Counted from the stretch's first letter, positions 7,505 through 16,624 are shown. The stretch: DNA of 64,000 nucleotides from Streptomyces sp. NBC_00464 (GCF_036013915.1 NZ_CP107900.1:124001-188000), one strand, 5' to 3'. Made by a program: numbers and translations. The notes: a model not told the origin generated them from the letters alone.

Positions 7505-10500
7505 CGGAGCCTCCTGACGAGGGGTTCAAGGCTGAGGGCGGCCACTTCGTGGCCGAAGCCGGCCACAACGGTGCCGTCCGCGGTGAGGGTCACAGCTCTC
7601 ACCGCATCCGGGAAGTGAAATGTGGTGAGGCAGGTGCCGGTGGTCAGGTCCCACACCCGCACCGCCCCATCGCGGTCACCGGTGACGGCGTGCGGGCGAT
7701 CCTCCAGCAGCGCCACCGCCACCGCCCTCACCGCGCCGGTGTGGCCGGTCAGTTCACGGACCGGGGTGCCGGTGGTCAGGTCCCACACCCGCACCGACCC
7801 CTCGTAGCCGCCGGTGACGGCGTGCGGGCGATCCTCCAGCAGCGCCACCGCCACCGCCCTCACCGCGCCGGTGTGGCCGGTCAGGTCGCGGACCGGGGTG
7901 CCGGTGGTCAGGTCCCACACCCGCACCGACCCGTCGCCGCCGCCGGTGACGGCGTGCGGGCGATCCTCCAGCAGCGCCACCGCCACCGCCGTCACCCCGC
8001 CGCCGGCCAGCTCGCGGACCAGGGTGCCGGTGGTCAGGTCCCACACCCGCACCGACCCCTCGTAGCCGCCGGTGACGGCGTGCGGGCGGTCCCCCAGCAG
8101 CGCCACCGCCACCGCCGTCACCTCGTCGGCGTGGCCGGTCAGGTCGCGGACCGGGGTGCCGGTGGTCAGGTCCCACACCCGCACCGACCCGTCGCCGCCG
8201 CCGGTGACGGCGTGCGGGCGATCCTCCAGCAGCGCCACCGCCACCGCCGTCACCCCGCCGCCGGCCAGCTCGCGGACCAGGGTGCCGGTGGTCAGGTCCC
8301 ACACCCGCACCGACCCCTCGTAGCCGCCGGTGACGGCGTGCGGGCGGTCCCCCAGCAGCGCCACCGCCACCGCCCTCACCTCGTCGGCGTGGCCGGTCAG
8401 GTCGTGGACTGGGGTGCCGGTGGTCAGGTCCCACACCCGCACCGACCCCTCGTAGCCGCCGGTGACGGCGTGCGGGCGGTCCCCCAGCAGCGCCACCGCC
8501 ACCGCCCTCACCCCGTAGGTGTGGCCGGTCAGTTCACGGACCGGGGTGCCGGTGGTCAGGTCCCACACCCGCACCGACCCGTCGCGGTCGCCGGTGACGG
8601 CGTGCGGGCGGCCGTCCAGCAGCGCCACCTCCACCGCCCTCACCCCGTAGGTGTGGCCGGTCAGTTCACGGACCGGGGTGCCGGTGGTCAGGTCCCACAC
8701 CCGCACCGCCCCGTCGTAGCCGCCGGTGACGGCGTGCGGGCGGCCGTCCAGCAGCGTCACCTCCACCGCCGTCACCTCGCCGGTGTGGCCGGTCAGTTCA
8801 CGGACCGGGGTGCCGGTGGTCAGGTCCCACACCCGCACTGACCGGTAGCTGCCAGTGACGGCGTGCGGGTGGCCCCCCAGCAGCGCCACCGCCACCGCCC
8901 TCACCTCGTCGGCGTGGCCGGTCAGGGTGCGGACCAGGGTGCCGGTGGTCAGGTCCCACACCCGCACCGACCCGTCGTAGCCGCCGGTGACGGCGTGCGG
9001 GCGGCCGTCCAGCAGCGTCACCTCCACCGCGCTCACTCCGCTGGTGTGGCCGGGGAGGGTGCGGACCGGGGTGCCGGTGGTCAGGTCCCACACCCGCACC
9101 GACCCCTCGTAGCCGCCGGTGACGGCGTGCGGGCGGCCGTCCAGCAGCGCCACCGCCACCGCCCTCACCCCGCCGGTGTGGCCGGTCAGGGTGCGGACCG
9201 GGGTGCCGGTGGTCAGGTCCCACACCCGCACCGACCCCTCGTAGCCGCCGGTGACGGCGTGCGGGCGGTCCCCCAGCAGCGCCACCGCCACCGCCCTCAC
9301 CCCGTAGGTGTGGCCGGTGAGGGTGCGGACCAGGAATGGTGAGACCTGGCCGCCCGTTGCCCATCGCACAGTCCAGTCGGCGTCGCCGGGCAGCTCATCC
9401 TGGAGCGGCGTGTCGCGGAAGCGTGCGGCGTCCAGCGCGAGGAACTGGCGGCGTGCCGCAGGTGGCAGCGTGTGGTGGAGGCCCCAGGAGGCGCGGTAGA
9501 CGGCGGCATTGAGCCTGGCCTGGTCGGAGCGGGCGTAAAACAGGGCGCCGGCGAGGGTGTGGGGGTCAGCGTGCTGGAGGTAGCCGGCGTCGTCGAGGAG
9601 TTCATCGATGCGCCCGGCATCGACCGCGTGCTGGGCGGTGTGCCGCAGTAGATAGCCGGCAGCGTGCTGCCACAGCATGCCGCCGGCCGCATCCCGGGGG
9701 ACGCAGTCCAGGAGCCGCTCGAACAGGCGCTCTGCCTGACCTGGCAGGGGGTTCGCGGTCATCGGGGGGGCCTCGGCGGACGGCGAGCTGGTGGGCCGGC
9801 GGAGCCAGTCGGCGAGGCCTTCGTGGAAGAGCCGGTACAGGGTGGTGCCGTCTGTGTCGATGTCGCGGCGCAGATAGAAGCGTGCCTCCCCGTCCAGGAG
9901 GACGAACAGGTCCCGTAGGGACAGGGGAGGGTCGCCGTCGACGGTGAAGGCTGCGGCGGCGTGGACCAGGACACTTTCGGGCATGCCCCGGCCCTGGGCG
10001 AAGGCGAGGACCGTGAGCACCGGACGCAGGTGAATCCGGTCGGCGTGGCGCTGCAGGTCGAGTTCGAGGAGATCGGGCAGGCGGCGGGGCACGGCCCGGC
10101 CCAGCCGTACGGCCTCCTCGGGCGTGTCGGCGGGCAGGCTGGCCAGAAGATGGTGGATGTAGAGTCCCGCGGTGAGGAACTCGCCCCACTCAAGGGATTC
10201 GGCGTCGTGGCCCTCGCGGCCGGTCGGGGCGTCGGTGGTGAGGGTTTCGGCGATCGTTTCTGCCAGGGTGTCCCGCATACTCCGCAGGCCACCGCGGGTG
10301 TAGGGGCCGTCGGCGGTCAGGAGTCGTTTGGCATAGACGGCCACATCCCGGCGGACCTCGTGCGGTGCAATGGTGCTCAGGTCCGTGCACGCTCCGGCGT
10401 CCCGCGCCAGGCCGAGGAGTTGGTCGAACCGGCTGTCCTCGCGGGTGGCGACCAGCAGCCGCAGCCGGCCGGCCGCCGTCTGCGCGTGTCGGGCGAGGGG

Positions 10501-12189
10501 GAGCAGCAGGGCAGTGGTGATGTCCTGGGGTTTCAGGGCTTCATCGAGGGCGTCGATGACGATGGTGACCGGGGGACTGCCGGGGGGCAGCAGGTTCAGC
10601 AGGTGCTGTGCCGGGTTTCCGGCCGTGTCCTGGGTTTCCTCGTCCGATGGCATTGGGCTGTCGGGGGTGGTGATGTGGCGTAGTTGGCGGGTCAGGGAGG
10701 CGGTGATGTCGTCGAGGCCGAGGCGTCGTGCGTGGACGGCCGCGATCCGGTTGTTCTCGCCCGGTACGTGGTCGTCGAGTCCGGACCACAGGGGGCGAGT
10801 GTGGCGGCGCAGTGCCGGATGGGCGGCGCACAGGAGAATGCCCAGGAGCGCGGACTTGCCGGCGCCTGCTTTGCCGGTGACCACGCGCAGCCCTGGGGCG
10901 GCCGTGTCGTCGTCGAGCCACGCGGTGAGGGTGTCGAGCTGTGCGGTGCGGCCGCTGAAGTAGCCCTCGTCCCAGTCGCGGTCCACCGGTTCGCCGCCCC
11001 CGGCGCGGCGCATGAAGTGCTGGGGGTCCGCGGCCCAGTCGGCCAGGCGGGCGATTTCCGGGGGCAGTCCCGGTGCCGGTGTGGTGCTTTGGGGGGTGTA
11101 GGAGGGGTTGGGGAAGAATGGTAGATGGGACAGGTCGGCGTGGCCGGGAACGAGACTGGTCAGGATCGTCTGCGGCAGCCCGTCGGCCCGATCGGCCAGT
11201 TCGCTGACGGTGCTGTCGATGTCCCGCCAGACCGTGCCGGGCGGGATGTACCGCAAGGAGGGATCGAAGCGGACCTCCAGGTCGCGGTACCTCGCCAGCA
11301 CCCGTACCAGGGCCTGGCTCAGGCGGTAGCCGAACGCCTGCTTGTCCGGTCCGGTCGCGGCCAGCACCCAGGCCCGGCGCTTGTCCACGTCCATCCGCGA
11401 GTGCCAGGCGGTCACTGCGGCCTGCCCGGCGTAGCAGACGTCCAGGACGAACAGTGTCATCGGTCGATGCCGCCGGGGGTGGTCTTCGATCAGGTCGATC
11501 CACCCGCCCACCGGCCTGCCCAGGCGATCCCCGTCGCTGCCCAGGATGTACAGCTTCTCGCTGCTGCCGTCGGCCAGCTCACCGTGCCCGACGATGTGCA
11601 CGATCAGCACGTCGGCGTCCTCGGCCTCGACCGCAGCCTCGACCAGCTTCCCGTGGTCGGCCTGTCCCTCCGGCGCTGCGGTCGGGCGCTGCGTGTACCG
11701 GAACTCCTCCAGGATCTTTGCGACCCTGGCAGCATGAACGGGGGCGTCCTCCAGGACGTCCAGACCGAACCGCGGCGAGTCACCTTCCTCAGTACGCGTC
11801 AACGCGATCCCCAGCGACAGCACCACGTGCCGCGGTTCGCTCACGCCCCCCGCTTGCTCCACGCCCGACGCCACCACCCTCCGCCTCCGGCCCTTTGGCA
11901 CCTCGATCAGCAACGCGGTTCGACGATAGATACTCGATACCTCCGTGATGGCCAGATCACCGAGATCGGGAAGCGACTGTTCTCCTGGAGGACGACTCGG
12001 GAGGGCGCCGGCACCGGGCTCTTTCAGTACACCGGCCGAAGGACTTCCTGAGGTGGGGTCAGGGGGCGAGGGGCCTTGACCCGCGTCCTCCTGCTGGACG
12101 GCGAACTCGCGGCTGCCGAACCCAAGAAACTCCGCTACCGGCTCTTGCACGTCGCCGCCCGGATCACCCGGGGCGGCCGCCGCCTCCAC
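7501..12189 (-). CDS. Caspase-like protease, STAND NTPase and WD40 propeller fusion
   Basis: A frame of 1,562 codons. Residues about 90-345 form a caspase-like (peptidase C14) domain with the catalytic His in VHIVGHGE (His202) and Cys in VLDVCYAG (Cys252). Residues about 405-950 hold a STAND-type NTPase and helical region, with Walker A GKAGAGKS (439-446) and Walker B TIVIDALDE (542-550). From about 953 to the end are WD40 repeats of 44 residues: 13 clear VRVWDLTTGT units plus a degenerate last one, enough for two seven-bladed propellers. Such proteins sense a trigger with the propeller, oligomerise through the NTPase and fire the protease. The first 40 or so codons overlap an IS fragment, so the native start is uncertain; an SD-like GGAGG lies at 11940-11944 without an ATG, GTG or TTG after it. 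Confidence 0.9.
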   Translation of the reverse strand: MEAAAAPGDPGGDVQEPVAEFLGFGSREFAVQQEDAGQGPSPPDPTSGSPSAGVLKEPGAGALPSRPPGEQSLPDLGDLAITEVSSIYRRTALLIEVPKGRRRRVVASGVEQAGGVSEPRHVVLSLGIALTRTEEGDSPRFGLDVLEDAPVHAARVAKILEEFRYTQRPTAAPEGQADHGKLVEAAVEAEDADVLIVHIVGHGELADGSSEKLYILGSDGDRLGRPVGGWIDLIEDHPRRHRPMTLFVLDVCYAGQAAVTAWHSRMDVDKRRAWVLAATGPDKQAFGYRLSQALVRVLARYRDLEVRFDPSLRYIPPGTVWRDIDSTVSELADRADGLPQTILTSLVPGHADLSHLPFFPNPSYTPQSTTPAPGLPPEIARLADWAADPQHFMRRAGGGEPVDRDWDEGYFSGRTAQLDTLTAWLDDDTAAPGLRVVTGKAGAGKSALLGILLCAAHPALRRHTRPLWSGLDDHVPGENNRIAAVHARRLGLDDITASLTRQLRHITTPDSPMPSDEETQDTAGNPAQHLLNLLPPGSPPVTIVIDALDEALKPQDITTALLLPLARHAQTAAGRLRLLVATREDSRFDQLLGLARDAGACTDLSTIAPHEVRRDVAVYAKRLLTADGPYTRGGLRSMRDTLAETIAETLTTDAPTGREGHDAESLEWGEFLTAGLYIHHLLASLPADTPEEAVRLGRAVPRRLPDLLELDLQRHADRIHLRPVLTVLAFAQGRGMPESVLVHAAAAFTVDGDPPLSLRDLFVLLDGEARFYLRRDIDTDGTTLYRLFHEGLADWLRRPTSSPSAEAPPMTANPLPGQAERLFERLLDCVPRDAAGGMLWQHAAGYLLRHTAQHAVDAGRIDELLDDAGYLQHADPHTLAGALFYARSDQARLNAAVYRASWGLHHTLPPAARRQFLALDAARFRDTPLQDELPGDADWTVRWATGGQVSPFLVRTLTGHTYGVRAVAVALLGDRPHAVTGGYEGSVRVWDLTTGTPVRTLTGHTGGVRAVAVALLDGRPHAVTGGYEGSVRVWDLTTGTPVRTLPGHTSGVSAVEVTLLDGRPHAVTGGYDGSVRVWDLTTGTLVRTLTGHADEVRAVAVALLGGHPHAVTGSYRSVRVWDLTTGTPVRELTGHTGEVTAVEVTLLDGRPHAVTGGYDGAVRVWDLTTGTPVRELTGHTYGVRAVEVALLDGRPHAVTGDRDGSVRVWDLTTGTPVRELTGHTYGVRAVAVALLGDRPHAVTGGYEGSVRVWDLTTGTPVHDLTGHADEVRAVAVALLGDRPHAVTGGYEGSVRVWDLTTGTLVRELAGGGVTAVAVALLEDRPHAVTGGGDGSVRVWDLTTGTPVRDLTGHADEVTAVAVALLGDRPHAVTGGYEGSVRVWDLTTGTLVRELAGGGVTAVAVALLEDRPHAVTGGGDGSVRVWDLTTGTPVRDLTGHTGAVRAVAVALLEDRPHAVTGGYEGSVRVWDLTTGTPVRELTGHTGAVRAVAVALLEDRPHAVTGDRDGAVRVWDLTTGTCLTTFHFPDAVRAVTLTADGTVVAGFGHEVAALSLEPLVRRLR
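7620..9325 (-). repeat. Tandem 132-bp repeats encoding near-identical WD40 blades
   Basis: The 3' third of the caspase gene consists of about 13 tandem units of 132 bp (44 codons), two of them shortened to 126 bp by loss of the TGH motif (giving LAGGGV). Differences are mostly confined to a few surface positions in each blade. A 258-bp two-blade block around 7933-8190 recurs immediately at 8191-8448 with almost no change, indicating very recent duplication. Confidence 0.85.
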
Positions 12190-12277
12190 CTGCGCATATC
12201 AGCGACTTTGCCCTGACGACATGAGCTCGCGGCCGCATTCCGCCGCCTGGCCGCACTGCCTCGCCCCGCCAGCTGAC
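12076..12277 (+). pseudogene. C-terminal remnant of an IS4/IS1380-type transposase
   Basis: The plus strand reads LTRVLLLDGELAAAEPKKLR then LHVAARITRGGRRLHLRISA, followed after a frame change by ELAAAFRRLAALPRP and a stop. This is the usual tail of IS4/IS1380-like DDE transposases in actinobacteria. Only the end is present and it is frameshifted near 12215. It underlies the 5' end of the caspase gene frame on the opposite strand, so its arrival probably removed that gene's upstream sequence. Confidence 0.6.
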
Positions 12278-12587
12278 TCGTCGTCCCCGCCCACCTCGAC
12301 TCAAGGACCTTGGAGAACCCGACCCCGCGTCGGGCCCTCCCCATGCCCCCGGCCGACGCGGCCTCAAACAACCTTGCACAGCCGACCAGCAGCACCAACT
12401 GAAAAGCCGAGGTTAGGCTCCGACGGCGGCTGCTGATCTGAACAGAAGGACTTGACAGGGAAGTGCGCTGAGAACTGGATCTCCGAACACCCCACCGAGG
12501 CCCGCCTCGGCAGGTTCGCCTCCGACGTCCAGCCCAAACGCCGGCGCGACGACAACCACGCCTGAGCTCCTCCACCTGGAGGCCCCC
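12278..12587. other. Intergenic stretch after the transposase remnant
   Basis: About 310 bases without a recognisable gene. The final part (just before 12588) contains GAGCTCCTCCACCTGGAGG followed by a start codon, a reasonable ribosome-binding context for the next gene. Confidence 0.35.
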
Positions 12588-12796
12588 GTGAACAGCACCC
12601 CTCCGCACGACGTCGAACACACCCTCGCCTACCCCGAGCCGCCCGCCTCCCCGCTCTGGCACCGCAGGGTCCGAAGCCCCGGCCACTCACCCCGGAGCAA
12701 CAGCGTCGCAACTGCGAGCTTCTGCTCCGCGCGCAGCACACCTCCCGACCCCGCTCCCCGCGCACCACCAAGACCCGGGCGGAGGCCCGCTCATGA
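12588..12796 (+). pseudogene. Small plasmid-type gene, frameshifted
   Basis: The frame from GTG/ATG 12588 begins MNSTPPHDVEHTLAYPEPPA and PLWHRRV, then must switch frame near 12670 to continue sensibly as KPRPLTPEQQRRNCELLLRA and TTKTRAEARS before a stop at 12794. The two halves make one small basic protein of about 69 residues, of a type seen in Streptomyces plasmid operons. The stop overlaps an ATG (ATGA). The frameshift could be real decay or a sequencing error. Confidence 0.5.
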
Positions 12797-13276
12797 CCTC
12801 TCAGACAACTTCGCCATAGACGGCTACGTCGACGCCATCCCGGCCCCCGGCTCAAACTGGGGCACTGCGACGTTCGACCTGATCCACTCCCCCAACCACG
12901 CGGGCCGGATCGCGCCCGACACCCCGGACACCGTGTACGCCTGCACCACCGGGACCCGCGTATCGCCCACGCCCTGCTGAACGAGATCCAGCCCGGCGAC
13001 CTCCTGCGCGTCACCGGCACCGCCGTCCAGCCCGACGGCCCAACCGACCCGGCCCTGCTCACCGTCGGCGCCATGGAAGTCCTCAAGGCTGCCCTCACCC
13101 CGATCCTCTACGACCTGGTCCTGGAGCGCTGGGGCGGTTATGCGGCCGTGTTCGATGCTGACCACGAGGCCGTGCCGGTGTTCACCGTGGACGGGAAGTG
13201 GGTCGGCGAGGCTGCCAGTTCCGACGTGATCCTCGACCTGATCGGCGCTTTCGAGAAAGAGGACGGCCTGCGATGA
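12793..13276 (+). pseudogene. Conserved plasmid-type protein, frameshifted at least twice
   Basis: After an ATG at 12793 the frame shifts almost at once to read DNFAIDGYVDAIPAPGSNWG and TATFDLIHSPNHAGRIAPD, then shifts again near 12945 to IAHALLNEIQPGDLLRVTGT and on to VILDLIGAFEKEDGLR with a stop at 13276. Joined together this is one protein of about 160 residues with a beta-rich, OB-like look (QPGDLLRVTG). Each frame is well conserved in codon use, so the damage is recent or an assembly artefact. The stop overlaps the next start (ATGA). Confidence 0.55.
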
Positions 13277-13455
13277 CGGCCGCACTCCCCGCGCAGCGCA
13301 CCCTCCTGGAGCGACTCGCCGCCGGCCACCCCCGCGGCTCCTGGCCCGCCGCCGAATACGCCGCCGCCCAGCGCGACCAGGGCCGCGACGCCCACCTCGT
13401 GATGGACCTCGCCACCAACCAGCTCCTCCTGGTCACCGACACCACCACCCACTAA
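13273..13455 (+). CDS. Small hypothetical protein (60 aa)
   Basis: Starts at ATG 13273, overlapping the upstream stop. The sequence is alanine-rich with AEYAAAQRDQGRDAHLVMDL and ends in LLLVTDTTTH. It has no domain I recognise. Its coupled position in a plasmid-type operon supports expression. Confidence 0.5.
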   Translation: MTAALPAQRTLLERLAAGHPRGSWPAAEYAAAQRDQGRDAHLVMDLATNQLLLVTDTTTH

Positions 13456-13570
13456 CCACCCCACCGAGAGGTGCGGTGGTGGGCCGCTTCACCCATGTCC
13501 GGCCCGGGGCGGCCGCCGGCCACGAGCCCGGCCGCCCCGAATGCCACCCCCTCAACTTGAGGAGACCTTC

Positions 13571-14161
13571 GTGACCATCTTCACCGACGCCGCCCCCGAC
13601 GAACTGTTCGTCCTATCCGGCACCGAGCCGGGCTTCGACCGCCTGCACGGCATCCCGGCCGCCGCCCTGGGCGAGGAAGGCGATCGCCTCCTGGCCCTGA
13701 GCCACCTCACCGACCGCACGGTCCTGGCCGTCACCAGCGCCTACCACCGGCGGGTGCTCGGAGAGCTCATCATGCCCACCAACGAACTCGCCGACATGCT
13801 CACCATCGGCACCAGGCGCACCCACATCCAGGCCGTCAGAGCGGGCAGGGACGACGACTGTCCCTGGTACGTCGACGATGCCGACCCCGACGCCCCCACC
13901 GCCCAGCCCGCCACCTTCATCGCCATCGAGTGGCTGGAGCGGGAGGACATAGCGATCCCATCCAGGTGCCCGGCCTGCACCCGCATCAGCCGCTCGACCC
14001 GCTTCACCAAGGGGCCCGACCACACCGGATGGAGCCACTACCACCACTGCCGGCACTGCACCCACCTGTGGCTGCCGCCGGTCACCGCACTCCACCCCAT
14101 CACTGATCAAGACGCTGCGCACCAGAGGCGAGCGGACCTGGCGACGGTCAAGATCCGCTAG
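13571..14161 (+). CDS. Hypothetical zinc-ribbon protein
   Basis: 196 residues from GTG 13571, with GAGGAGA upstream as ribosome-binding site. The N-terminal two thirds are an unrecognised alpha/beta region; the C-terminal third has CPAC and HCRHC separated by about 30 residues, a four-Cys zinc ribbon (RCPACTRIS ... YHHCRHCTHLW). Such ribbons usually bind nucleic acid or protein. It belongs to the small-gene operon between 12588 and 16617. Confidence 0.6.
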   Translation: MTIFTDAAPDELFVLSGTEPGFDRLHGIPAAALGEEGDRLLALSHLTDRTVLAVTSAYHRRVLGELIMPTNELADMLTIGTRRTHIQAVRAGRDDDCPWYVDDADPDAPTAQPATFIAIEWLEREDIAIPSRCPACTRISRSTRFTKGPDHTGWSHYHHCRHCTHLWLPPVTALHPITDQDAAHQRRADLATVKIR

Positions 14162-14163
14162 TC

Positions 14164-14476
14164 CGGAAAAGGGCATCTGGTCTCACCGAACTGCTTGCTC
14201 GCGAACTTCGCGCCCGCGGCCGCCAGGTCGACGTCGAACACCTCCACGTCCATCTGCCGCGCATCCTCAAGGCGGCCGGCGCCAGTACCGGAGCGAGCGC
14301 ATGACCACCAAGGCCCGTAGGAGATCGAGACCAGCGAGGGTGACGACGGCACCCCGCACCCCGTCGAGCAGCTCTGGACGCCGTGCGCCGACGACGCGGC
14401 CGACAGCGGCTTCGTCGTCCATCGGGCCTGTACGTCGCCGGGATGCGTCTGGGAGCACACCGACGGGCCGCAGTGA
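14164..14476 (+). pseudogene. Remnants of two small plasmid-type genes
   Basis: One frame reads LTELLARELRARGRQVDVEH and ends at a stop overlapping ATG 14301 (ATGA), but lacks a start. The following ATG frame is soon replaced, after a TAG at 14318, by another frame reading EQLWTPCADDAADSGFVVHR then ACTSPGCVWEHTDGPQ and a stop. Both look like bits of conserved small proteins, the second with a Cys pair. Neither is complete as it stands. Confidence 0.4.
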
Positions 14477-14786
14477 GGCGCCGGCTGCAACCGGGACCGG
14501 GCCAGCAGAACCGAGCAGTCACCACACCGCGACGGACTCACCAGGTCCGACGTCGCCGAACTGTGATTCCTAACGGGTCGTCGTGGTGAGCGAATCGGTG
14601 ACCGGTCCCAGGTTCCGTAGAGGCAACGTCCTCCCCCCGATCCAGGTCCGCCACCCCGTTCCGGACGCCTGCCGCGCAGCTGCCCCGACCCACGTACGGC
14701 TCGGGGCAGCTCCGGCCTCCAGACCCAGCCGCCCCGACCCTCGTCTGTTCATCTGCACACCCCATCTGCGAAGGAAGAGACAGACC

Positions 14787-15692
14787 ATGAAGATCCGACT
14801 GCCATGGATGAGCCGCGCGGAACGCCAACTGTGGCGGGCCGCATCCACCCTTGATGACCTCGGCGAACTCACCGCCGCATGGCTCGAAGGAAGGGTGCAG
14901 AGCCATCCCGCCTGGCAGCCGCGCTTCGGACCGGACAACGAAACCGTGCCGCATGTACCGGTCCTTGCCACCGCCAACCGCGGCGGATACGTCACCACCG
15001 CCTCACAGCCCGGCCGTCTCCACACCGGCGCCGACGGCACCCAATGGCGCCAACGCGCAGCAGTCGAGGGATTCGTATCCGACCCCGTCGTTCTCCAGCG
15101 TCTGATCGACACTGCCGTCCAGGCCGGCCTGGACGTCGCCCTGAACGATGCCGATCACCACACCAAGAACGGCATCCCCGTCACCCTCAAGAACGGTGAA
15201 CCTCACACCGCCGTCGGCCGCGCACTCCGGCCCGGGGACCTCAAAGTAATGTGGCGCGGCTTCCCGAACGCTCTCAGCCTCGTGGCCGACGCTCACCAAT
15301 TGACCATCATCGACCCTGATTTCGGTCCGAGCACCCGGCTGTGGGACGTCCTCACCCACGCAACGACCCGTCCGACGCCTCACCCTCCAGCCCCAGCCCC
15401 GACCGTTGTGTGCACCAACTGCGGCTGCTCGGCCATCAGCTGGAACATCTGCGGCGACGGCTGCAGCGGAGTCACCGACCAAACAGACAGCCGATGCACC
15501 GCCTGCATCAACCCGAACGTGCTCATCGACTGGTCGAAAGAGATCGACGACCAGCCCAACGAGTGCGCCCTGTGCGGCGCCCCGCACTACTCGGCCCGCC
15601 CATACTGCTCGACCGCCTGCAAGATCGCCGACGGCGCAGGACCCGTTGAGTTCCCCGGCGCGACCGAGCCCTCCCGCCCGACCAGAGCGTGA
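14787..15692 (+). CDS. DUF6919-like protein with C-terminal zinc fingers
   Basis: 301 residues from ATG 14787, preceded by AAGGAAGAGA; the frame is open further upstream but without sensible sequence. The N-terminus MKIRLPWMSRAERQLWRAAS then LDDLGELTAAWLEG, and VPVLATANRGGYVTTASQPG, matches my memory of DUF6919, a family frequent in Streptomyces plasmids and of unknown function. The C-terminal third has many Cys: CTNCGC, CGDGC, CTAC, CALCGAP and CSTAC, enough for two or three zinc sites. It may bind nucleic acid. Confidence 0.65.
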   Translation: MKIRLPWMSRAERQLWRAASTLDDLGELTAAWLEGRVQSHPAWQPRFGPDNETVPHVPVLATANRGGYVTTASQPGRLHTGADGTQWRQRAAVEGFVSDPVVLQRLIDTAVQAGLDVALNDADHHTKNGIPVTLKNGEPHTAVGRALRPGDLKVMWRGFPNALSLVADAHQLTIIDPDFGPSTRLWDVLTHATTRPTPHPPAPAPTVVCTNCGCSAISWNICGDGCSGVTDQTDSRCTACINPNVLIDWSKEIDDQPNECALCGAPHYSARPYCSTACKIADGAGPVEFPGATEPSRPTRA

Positions 15693-15846
15693 ACTGACCG
15701 CGTCCCCACCCCCACAAGCGACCACGACCACCACCGCGTCCACAGCCGAACACCGGCGGCAACACCCGACACCTCACCAGCCGTCCCGGCTTCACACCGG
15801 GCAGCACGGGCACCCGCCCAGACCTCCCCCATGGAAGGGAACCCTC

Positions 15847-16617
15847 ATGACCAAGTTCCAGGCCCCCATCGTCCAAACCATGCGTACCGTCGGTGCGAAC
15901 ACCCTCATCGACACCCTCACCAGCATCGGCGGCATCGCAGCCGGCACGGCGGCCGGCCGGTGGGCTCACCAGCGCACCAGCGACCTCCACAGCCCCACCG
16001 CACGGCTCTCCGCCGCAACCGTCGTCGGACTCACCGCAGCCCTCCTGGCCGACGGCCTGATCAATGGATTGGTGACACCGCTGCGCCGCAAGATCGACAC
16101 CCCGCGCCGCCCGTCCGAAGTCAGCGGGGATGTGCGCGCCGAGGTCGCACGATCAGCGTGCAACGACGCCGCGTTCACGGCATCGTTCCGCTGGACAGTG
16201 GGCGACACGGAGAGCAAGGGCTACCTGAAGAGCCGTGACCTGTGGCGCGGGTACGAGGACGGCACCGCCACCTACTACCTCTCCCCCGGCACCTACCTGC
16301 GATTCCAGCCCGCCCATCACGAACTCGGTACCAAGCACTCAGTCGGCTGGACGAACCAGTTCACCCTGGAGTCCGCAGAGGGCACCACCGCCATCACTGG
16401 CGCGGCGCACCTTCTCGAAATGCTGTCCGCCGAGGTCGCCGGGGACGACGGCGCGGGTCAGACCATCGACGTCGAGGGTCACACCCTCCCAGCTCTGAAC
16501 GGTGACCTCCATGACGCGGCCGGCGCGGGGCGCGCAACCGGGCACGGGCCAGCAGCACTCAGGAACGACAGGGACGACGCCATCACACGGCTGAGGGACG
16601 GCTTGACCAGCGACTGA
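15847..16617 (+). CDS. Hypothetical membrane-associated protein
   Basis: 256 residues from ATG 15847 with AAGGGA upstream. Two hydrophobic segments lie near residues 20-38 (LTSIGGIAAGTAAG) and 52-75 (AATVVGLTAALLADGLINGL), possibly a helical hairpin in the membrane. The rest is soluble and contains RSACNDAAFTASFRWTVGD and DGTATYYLSPGTYLRFQPAH, a beta-rich part. No family recognised. A strong hairpin follows the stop, so this ends the operon. Confidence 0.55.
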   Translation: MTKFQAPIVQTMRTVGANTLIDTLTSIGGIAAGTAAGRWAHQRTSDLHSPTARLSAATVVGLTAALLADGLINGLVTPLRRKIDTPRRPSEVSGDVRAEVARSACNDAAFTASFRWTVGDTESKGYLKSRDLWRGYEDGTATYYLSPGTYLRFQPAHHELGTKHSVGWTNQFTLESAEGTTAITGAAHLLEMLSAEVAGDDGAGQTIDVEGHTLPALNGDLHDAAGAGRATGHGPAALRNDRDDAITRLRDGLTSD

Positions 16618-16624
16618 CGGTCCT

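Noticed and set aside
7420..8841. 473-codon plus-strand frame with HPHRPLVAAGDGVRA repeats
   Set aside because: It is the complement of the WD40 repeat region; its periodicity comes entirely from the real gene on the other strand.
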